Shown: in pieces, positions 6,576 through 11,005 of the stretch
Numbering within the stretch: position 1 is the stretch's first letter
Layout of the letters: each line of letters begins with the position of its first letter
From: Chitinivibrionales bacterium
GTDB lineage: Bacteria; Fibrobacterota; Chitinivibrionia; Chitinivibrionales; JANQEN01
Assembly (NCBI GenBank): GCA_030593665.1
Contig: JAUVGS010000022.1
Location: 1-11,005 of the forward strand
Reading direction: 5' to 3'
Length of the DNA stretch: 11,005 nucleotides
Translations under genes and position numbers: made by a program
The notes under the pieces: generated by a model
The model's input: only the letters and a program-made list of their open reading frames with translations
What the model was told of the DNA's origin: nothing
The model's database searches: none

Positions 6576-7478
6576 ATGGCAACTGAACTTTCAATAATTA
6601 TACCTACCTATAACCGGCACAAGGTACTTGAAAGGGCACTTGCCTCAGTAGCACAACACCAGCCGCCTTCATCGGAAGTTATTGTGGTTGATCAATCCCC
6701 CAACAGTAAAGAAAAGTCAGAAGTCTTTTTGAAACAATACCCTTTTATACACTATGTCTGTCTTTCCAGGGTTGGACTACCCCATGCTCGTAATGTCGGG
6801 ATTCTTAAAAGCACCGGTACGGTACTTCTCTTTATTGATGATGACACCCTTGTTCATCCGAACTGCTTTAAAGAACATCTTGACAGCCATGCACAGAAAG
6901 ATATCAATGTGGTTGCCGGCCGCATTACCCAGATGAACAAGAATGTCTCCTGGGCGCAAACTGAAACGGTTGCAGCCATTGATATAAAGACAGGTGAAAC
7001 AACCGGAAATTTCGATCTTGATTATGATGGTTCCGTGGTATACGCAACCGGCGGCCACATGTCCGTTAAAAGAGCGGTGTTTGAAAGTTCCGGTCTTTTT
7101 AATCCAAAATTTATTGGCAACGCACTTTTCGAAGATGTCGAATTCTCATGCAGAATACGGAAAAAAGGATATGCCATTCATTACAACGCACAAGCAATAG
7201 TGTATCATTACCCTATTGACAACGGGGGATGCCATGAGAGCGACACCGTTAACTATCTCATTGAACGGTTACATAATCATATGCTCTTTTATATTCTTCA
7301 TATGAAAAAGATACCGTCAAAAACATTTGGCGTCTATATAAAAAACCTGGTAGAATATATCTCAAGGAAAAAGAATAAAAGGCATAGTATCATTCGAATT
7401 TTCCGGTGTTTCGCAGCAGTTAAAAAAGCCTATTTCGATGCTGTTACCTCTTTTTTCTTTAACCCGAAACTTTCTTAG
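6576..7478 (+). CDS. Family 2 (GT-A fold) glycosyltransferase
   Basis: The 300-residue protein opens with the GT2 signature LSIIIPTYNRHKVLERAL (5-22), continues with EVIVVDQSP (34-42) and the R-x-x-GLPHARN segment (about 65-73), and has the nucleotide-sugar/metal-binding triad in LFIDDDTLVHP (Asp88-90). An acceptor-side segment with ATGGHMSVKRAVF (157-169) and FEDVEFSCRIRKKGY (185-199) follows, where Glu186-Asp187 matches the ED catalytic-base motif of the family. There are no predicted membrane spans, so it probably acts at the cytoplasmic face on a lipid-linked acceptor. The donor and acceptor sugars cannot be read from sequence. GGAG (6559-6562) lies 13 nt upstream of ATG, longer than ideal. 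It ends in UAG, in frame with the deacetylase that starts 6 nt later. Confidence 0.9.
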   Translation: MATELSIIIPTYNRHKVLERALASVAQHQPPSSEVIVVDQSPNSKEKSEVFLKQYPFIHYVCLSRVGLPHARNVGILKSTGTVLLFIDDDTLVHPNCFKEHLDSHAQKDINVVAGRITQMNKNVSWAQTETVAAIDIKTGETTGNFDLDYDGSVVYATGGHMSVKRAVFESSGLFNPKFIGNALFEDVEFSCRIRKKGYAIHYNAQAIVYHYPIDNGGCHESDTVNYLIERLHNHMLFYILHMKKIPSKTFGVYIKNLVEYISRKKNKRHSIIRIFRCFAAVKKAYFDAVTSFFFNPKLS

Positions 7479-7484
7479 CAAACT

Positions 7485-8219
7485 ATGTTTAATATTGTAA
7501 CGTATCTGAAAAACCGCTTTCAACTCCGTCATCTGCCGAAAGAATCAACATTGGTGCTGGCGTATCACAATGTTGAGGACCGCACTACCGTTGGTAAGGA
7601 TATCTACACGGTAACAACCGGTAATTTTATTCAGCACCTGTCGATAATTAAAAAATTCTTCACCGCAATTACACCCGATCAACTATTTGCTACTACCAGG
7701 CCTTTAAAACCACGTATTCTTATCACCTTTGATGACGGTAAGAAAAACAATTTCACCCGGGCATTTCCAGTACTCGGCCGCCTTGGGCTTCCAGCGGTGT
7801 TTTTTATTACTCCTGACCTTCTTGGTAAAGAAGGGTTCATGACTGAAGAGAATGTTGCGTATGCATCGCAGCACGACATTACCATCGGCTCTCATGGACT
7901 TACCCATGCTGATTTTGGAAAGATAGACATACGGGAAACAGAAACAGAGCTAAAAGGGTCTAAAGAACAGTTGGAACGACTTGTTTCAAAAAAGATTTCA
8001 ACGTTTGCATACCCGTATGGCGGTTCTGCAAATATAAAGGATCAAGATATTGAAATTCTCATTACATGCGACTATAAACAAGCATTCATTCTCGGCGGGG
8101 ATACTCTACCCGAAGAAGACGTCCCCTATAGAATCCCCCGGTTACTGGTAACTGATGTGCTGGGACCAACTTTTTTTTCACAAATAATCAAAGCGATGAA
8201 AAACAGTAACTCGTTTTAA
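7485..8219 (+). CDS. NodB-family polysaccharide deacetylase (carbohydrate esterase 4-like)
   Basis: The 244-residue protein carries the NodB homology motifs in order: LAYHNV (25-30), motif 1 ITFDDG (80-85; catalytic base Asp83, metal ligand Asp84), motif 2 SHGLTH (136-141; metal ligands His137 and His141) and motif 3 FAYPYGG (174-180). The catalytic set is complete, so a metal-dependent de-N- or de-O-acetylase is likely. There is no signal peptide or clear membrane span, which suggests action on a cytoplasmic, probably lipid-linked or activated, sugar intermediate; leaderless export cannot be excluded. The ATG follows the GT2 stop by 6 nt and lacks a purine-rich ribosome binding site, so expression probably depends on translational coupling with the GT2 gene. 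The substrate is most likely an N-acetylated sugar of the polymer (inference). Confidence 0.9.
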   Translation: MFNIVTYLKNRFQLRHLPKESTLVLAYHNVEDRTTVGKDIYTVTTGNFIQHLSIIKKFFTAITPDQLFATTRPLKPRILITFDDGKKNNFTRAFPVLGRLGLPAVFFITPDLLGKEGFMTEENVAYASQHDITIGSHGLTHADFGKIDIRETETELKGSKEQLERLVSKKISTFAYPYGGSANIKDQDIEILITCDYKQAFILGGDTLPEEDVPYRIPRLLVTDVLGPTFFSQIIKAMKNSNSF

Positions 8220-8235
8220 CTTTTAGAATTTCATT

Positions 8236-9336
8236 ATGAAAATAGCCTGGATATTCCCTGTTAATCAAAAATGCGGCATCTCATTCTATTCGAGAGAGTA
8301 TGTCAATGCTCTGGGTACTTATATAAAAGTCGCTGTTTTTGATATTGACGAATGCCTTAACAAGCCAAAACAATCGGTAAAGAATCTCAACCGTTTCGAT
8401 TGTATACATATTCAATACGAAACATCATTCTTCCTTAAAGGCAAAAAGAAAAAATACAGCCGCCTCTGTACCCTGCTCACTAAGCCGGTTGTAGCTACCC
8501 TGCATGAGGTATACGATGAATTTCCCGGAGTATTTCCCCGTTCACACATTACCGGATCAGGGATTCTGCGCGTATGTAAAGAATATATCTGGGACCGCCG
8601 CCACCCCTGTCAGAATGTGTATACCTTTCATGCTAATAACCGTTTCTTTGCAGACAGACTCCTTGTACATGCGAACTATCACAAACAGAGTCTTATTAAA
8701 AAAGGCATAGAAGCGGATACAATTTCAGTAATTCCACATCCGGTGAAAATACACGGTGATTCTCCTGATCTATCCTTTATGAAGGAAAACAGGCTTAATC
8801 TGTCATCACATGGTTTCATATCACCGCACTATGATTATGCACTGCTTTTCAACGTTCTTGAAAAGCTGACCGTTCCCTGGCGTTTCACATGGATCGGCGG
8901 TATTCGAAGAGATGAAGATGCGCCATTACTTGCTGCCATCAACCGGGATATTGCGAAACGTTCCTGGCAGGACACTTTCATTATTACCGGATGGGCTGAA
9001 GATGAGAAACGTAACAGGCTGCTTACTCAAACAGATATATACCTGGCGCTTTTCACAGCACGCAGCACCTCAGGCAGCCTTGCAACGACCATGGGGATGC
9101 ACAGGCTCATTATTACGACCGAACTTCAATACACTCTGGAGCTCGCTCAAAACGCCCCTGCTTTGACCGTATGCCCTGCTGAAAGCGAAGCAGTTATCGA
9201 CAGAATCAACCGGCTTATATCCGATGAACCTTTGCGGCACCAAATGTTGCAGGAACTTGAAAAATATACCGGCAATGTCTCCTATCTGAATATGGCTAAA
9301 AAAGTTATTGAAGTATACAAGGACCTTACTGCATGA
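8236..9336 (+). CDS. GT-B fold glycosyltransferase, divergent GT4-like
   Basis: The 366-residue protein has a two-domain GT-B layout. The N-terminal domain opens with MKIAWIFPVNQKCGISFYSR, the position of the usual glycine-rich GIS loop, and has FDCIHIQYE (54-62) and VVATLHEVYDEF (85-96). The linker region LLVHANYHKQSLIKKGI (142-158) followed by ISVIPHPV (163-170) is typical of GT4 enzymes. In the C-terminal domain the expected features are weak: the GxxxxxK segment reads GFISPHYDYALL (193-204) without the Lys, and the E-x7-E loop is replaced by ARSTSGSLATTMGMHR (275-290), lacking the first Glu. It may be a divergent enzyme or a catalytically altered partner of the next GT. There is a 16-nt gap after the deacetylase with no strong ribosome binding site. 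It overlaps the following gene by 4 nt. Confidence 0.78.
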   Translation: MKIAWIFPVNQKCGISFYSREYVNALGTYIKVAVFDIDECLNKPKQSVKNLNRFDCIHIQYETSFFLKGKKKKYSRLCTLLTKPVVATLHEVYDEFPGVFPRSHITGSGILRVCKEYIWDRRHPCQNVYTFHANNRFFADRLLVHANYHKQSLIKKGIEADTISVIPHPVKIHGDSPDLSFMKENRLNLSSHGFISPHYDYALLFNVLEKLTVPWRFTWIGGIRRDEDAPLLAAINRDIAKRSWQDTFIITGWAEDEKRNRLLTQTDIYLALFTARSTSGSLATTMGMHRLIITTELQYTLELAQNAPALTVCPAESEAVIDRINRLISDEPLRHQMLQELEKYTGNVSYLNMAKKVIEVYKDLTA

Positions 9337-10397
9337 AAATACTCTGGGATTTTCGACTTTTTTCCCGTGGATACGCTTCACGAGGCGTTGGGACCTATAC
9401 CCGTCATCTTGCGGAAGCCGTCCTCAGCGAAAATACCTCTGATACTATCTATGTCTGGGCAGAAAGAAAAAAACTTCCTTCGGACATGCAGAAATGGCCG
9501 GTTAAGTGGATCCCTTATAGACCAACCTCCTGGAAACATGACCTGTATCGAATCCCTTACGTCATTCTCCGCTATAACATAGACCTGTTTCACTACTGGA
9601 TATGCCTTGGTCCGATCCACTCTGTCGGTATGGGGATAGTACATCCCTGCAGAGTTATTGGCACGGTCTATGATCTGGGAGTTGCTTTATGGAGCGATAT
9701 TCCCTTTACAGCGTCAAAGCGAAAAACCGCGTACTGGAAAGTACAGAAAGTGCTGATACAGCAATGCGAAGAGGTTATCTGTATTTCTCATGCAACAAAA
9801 AACGATCTCCGGAAGGTGATAAAAAGGAGCCGGTTTAATACAGACGTCGTATATGTTCCTCTGCAAATAAAACAGCAGGAATCTTCTGAAAAACGGGAAC
9901 CATACTTCATCACACTCGGAGGATCAGTCCATAAAAACCTGAAAAGGACTATTAAAGCTTTTTGCAGTGTAAGAACAAAGTATGAAAACTATAAACTGGT
10001 TGTACTTGGAGAAATTAATAAAGAGGTTGAACTACCGGACGATATCCCTGAATTCATACGTTTCGAAGATATGTCTTCCTATACCTTCCACCTTCAGTAT
10101 GCGGCTGGACTCATCTTCTGCTCGCTCCACGAAGGCCTGGGCCTCCCTCCTGTTGAAGCAATGGCTTATGGGTGTCCTCTGCTGCTTTCAGACATACCAA
10201 GTTTAAAGGAGATCTGTGGAGAGCATGCACGCTTTACCGATCCGTTCGATATAAATGGGATTGCGAAAGGAATGGAAGAATTAATCGTTCAACAAAAACC
10301 CTGGATAGAAAAATCTCTGGAAGGAAATCTGAGCTATTATAAATTGAGTAAAAATGCGGGGAAGCGGGTAATTACGATGTATAACCGATCTAAATAA
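9333..10397 (+). CDS. GT4 family (GT-B fold) glycosyltransferase
   Basis: The 354-residue protein is a canonical GT4/Glycos_transf_1 enzyme. The N-terminal domain has the acceptor-side loop RGVGTYTRHLAEAV (17-30), DLFHYW (84-89) and TVYDLGVALW (111-120). CISHATKNDL (150-159) precedes the linker. The donor-binding domain begins ITLGGSVHKNLKRTIKAF (193-210), with the conserved K-N, and contains the E-x7-E motif in HEGLGLPPVEAMAYG (266-280; Glu267 and Glu275), followed by PLLLSDIPSLKEICG. There is no membrane span. It probably adds a retaining-linked sugar (several GT4 relatives are mannosyl- or rhamnosyltransferases, but specificity cannot be read here). ATG overlaps the previous stop (ATGA, 9333-9336), with AAGGA (9319-9323) 9 nt upstream. 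It is the last gene of the tightly packed run. Confidence 0.92.
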   Translation: MKILWDFRLFSRGYASRGVGTYTRHLAEAVLSENTSDTIYVWAERKKLPSDMQKWPVKWIPYRPTSWKHDLYRIPYVILRYNIDLFHYWICLGPIHSVGMGIVHPCRVIGTVYDLGVALWSDIPFTASKRKTAYWKVQKVLIQQCEEVICISHATKNDLRKVIKRSRFNTDVVYVPLQIKQQESSEKREPYFITLGGSVHKNLKRTIKAFCSVRTKYENYKLVVLGEINKEVELPDDIPEFIRFEDMSSYTFHLQYAAGLIFCSLHEGLGLPPVEAMAYGCPLLLSDIPSLKEICGEHARFTDPFDINGIAKGMEELIVQQKPWIEKSLEGNLSYYKLSKNAGKRVITMYNRSK

Positions 10398-10402
10398 TTT
10401 TC

Positions 10403-10437
10403 TTGTTTTTACTTTTTAAAATGAATATAATTATATT
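10403..10437 (+). promoter_or_regulatory. Candidate sigma70-type promoter for the downstream exported-protein gene
   Basis: In the 76-nt AT-rich gap, TTGTTT (10403-10408) and a perfect TATAAT (10426-10431) are separated by 17 nt. The -10 box overlaps a 14-bp AT-only palindrome (10424-10437, AATATAATTATATT). An AT-rich stretch can match by chance, but the spacing, the position upstream of a gene with its own ribosome binding site and the break in the tight operon pattern support it. No rho-independent terminator is visible in this gap. Confidence 0.5.
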
Positions 10438-10473
10438 ATATTTTTGTAATGCAAAGAAAATGGGAAGAGGTAT

Positions 10474-11005
10474 ATGAAAAATAATGTACTAAGAATAAGA
10501 AGAAATTTTCTAAAAATTACGCCCATTTCTGTAACGATTATTTTTATGATGTCATTTGCTCCGTGGGCTTCGGCATTAGAGGTTACTAAAGAAGAAGGAA
10601 TGATAACTATTGTCATGGCACGGGATACAATGTGTTTTGTAAACGAAGTTGTTGATACTGTGCGTATTCAGAATATGGTGGATGCGTCAATTGCTGCATT
10701 TACGGGAATCATCGGTGATATACCATTTGCATATATGTGCCTATTTCCTACGATAGATTTTACCACCAAAATTCTGATTAAATATAATCCGAATGCCCCA
10801 CAAAGAACAATAATGCCCATGATAAACGCTCTTAAAAAGGGACTGTGCACCATGCTGGATTTTACTTTCCCGGCGGATAATGTTTCCTTAATCGGTTATG
10901 AAGGTACTGTGACAGACTCTGCTGATACGATTGTGATTGACTCAGCAGGAGCAAATCTTAAATATTGTATCAAGGACGTGTATGCCAATGCCGATTACAT
11001 TATCT
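10474..11005 (+). CDS. Exported protein of unknown function, 3' end beyond the window
   Basis: An open frame starts at ATG 10474, 3 nt after GAAGAGG (10464-10470), and stays open for 177 codons to the right edge. The N-terminus has a basic region (MKNNVLRIRRNFLK), a hydrophobic core (about 15-29) and APWASA before residue 35, a convincing Sec signal peptide with likely cleavage ASA-LEV. I do not recognise the mature part. A strand (ITIVMARD, 44-51), a helix (about 64-80), a strand (about 83-104) and a helix (about 112-124) loosely recall the start of a von Willebrand A-type alpha/beta fold, but a canonical DxSxS metal site is absent, so that idea is weak. Cys at 54, 89, 125 and 165 could form disulfides. 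It follows the polysaccharide genes after a promoter-like gap and is probably a separate transcription unit. Confidence 0.72.
   Translation, partial: MKNNVLRIRRNFLKITPISVTIIFMMSFAPWASALEVTKEEGMITIVMARDTMCFVNEVVDTVRIQNMVDASIAAFTGIIGDIPFAYMCLFPTIDFTTKILIKYNPNAPQRTIMPMINALKKGLCTMLDFTFPADNVSLIGYEGTVTDSADTIVIDSAGANLKYCIKDVYANADYII

Noticed and set aside
10398..10473. Rho-independent terminator after the last glycosyltransferase gene.
   Set aside because: There are T-runs but no GC-containing stem; the only inverted repeat is an AT-only palindrome better read as part of a promoter.
10431..10853. Two short reverse-strand open frames (10431-10616 and 10668-10853), which could suggest an antisense gene.
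   Set aside because: The forward frame is continuous from 10474 to the window edge with a ribosome binding site and signal peptide, which explains the region better.

Overview
The window looks like a chromosomal stretch from a diderm (Gram-negative-type) bacterium. It encodes ExbB/ExbD/TonB-family inner-membrane motor parts, an outer-membrane polysaccharide export (OPX/Wza-type) protein and a Wzc-type co-polymerase fused to a tyrosine kinase. The phylum cannot be fixed from the sequence. The AgmX/PglI-like TonB protein and the two-ExbD arrangement recall myxobacterial Agl/Nfs motors and similar clusters in other uncultured diderms, but that is a guess. All supported genes lie on the + strand.

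Positions 1-2481 form a motor module: the C-terminal tail of an upstream gene (probably ExbB/TolQ-like, inferred mainly from position), an ExbD/TolR-like protein, a free-standing STAS-domain protein, a second ExbD/TolR-like protein and a TonB/AgmX-like periplasm-spanning protein. The ExbD, STAS and ExbD genes overlap by 4 nt at both junctions. The first ExbD carries Asn where the family has its proton-carrying Asp; the second keeps the Asp.

Positions 2500-10397 form an extracellular or capsular polysaccharide module that begins only 18 nt after the motor module: OPX/Wza-like exporter, Wzc-like PCP-2a/BY-kinase, SAM-dependent methyltransferase, GT2 glycosyltransferase, NodB-family polysaccharide deacetylase, a divergent GT-B glycosyltransferase and a canonical GT4 glycosyltransferase. 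Gaps are at most 51 nt and one pair overlaps, so the simplest reading is one long operon joining motor and polysaccharide modules. The window holds no Wzx flippase, Wzy polymerase, initiating sugar-phosphate transferase or Wzb-type phosphatase.

After a 76-nt AT-rich gap with a plausible sigma70-like promoter, a new gene begins at 10474 and runs off the end. It encodes an exported protein of unknown function.

Working model (inference): the GT, methyltransferase and deacetylase enzymes build and modify a polysaccharide, Wzc and the OPX protein control its length and export it, and a proton-driven Exb/Agl-like motor with a TonB-like arm, possibly gated by STAS partner switching, energises a step at the envelope such as export, surface transport of the polymer or gliding. 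No tRNA, rRNA, CRISPR array, insertion sequence or clear rho-independent terminator was seen.
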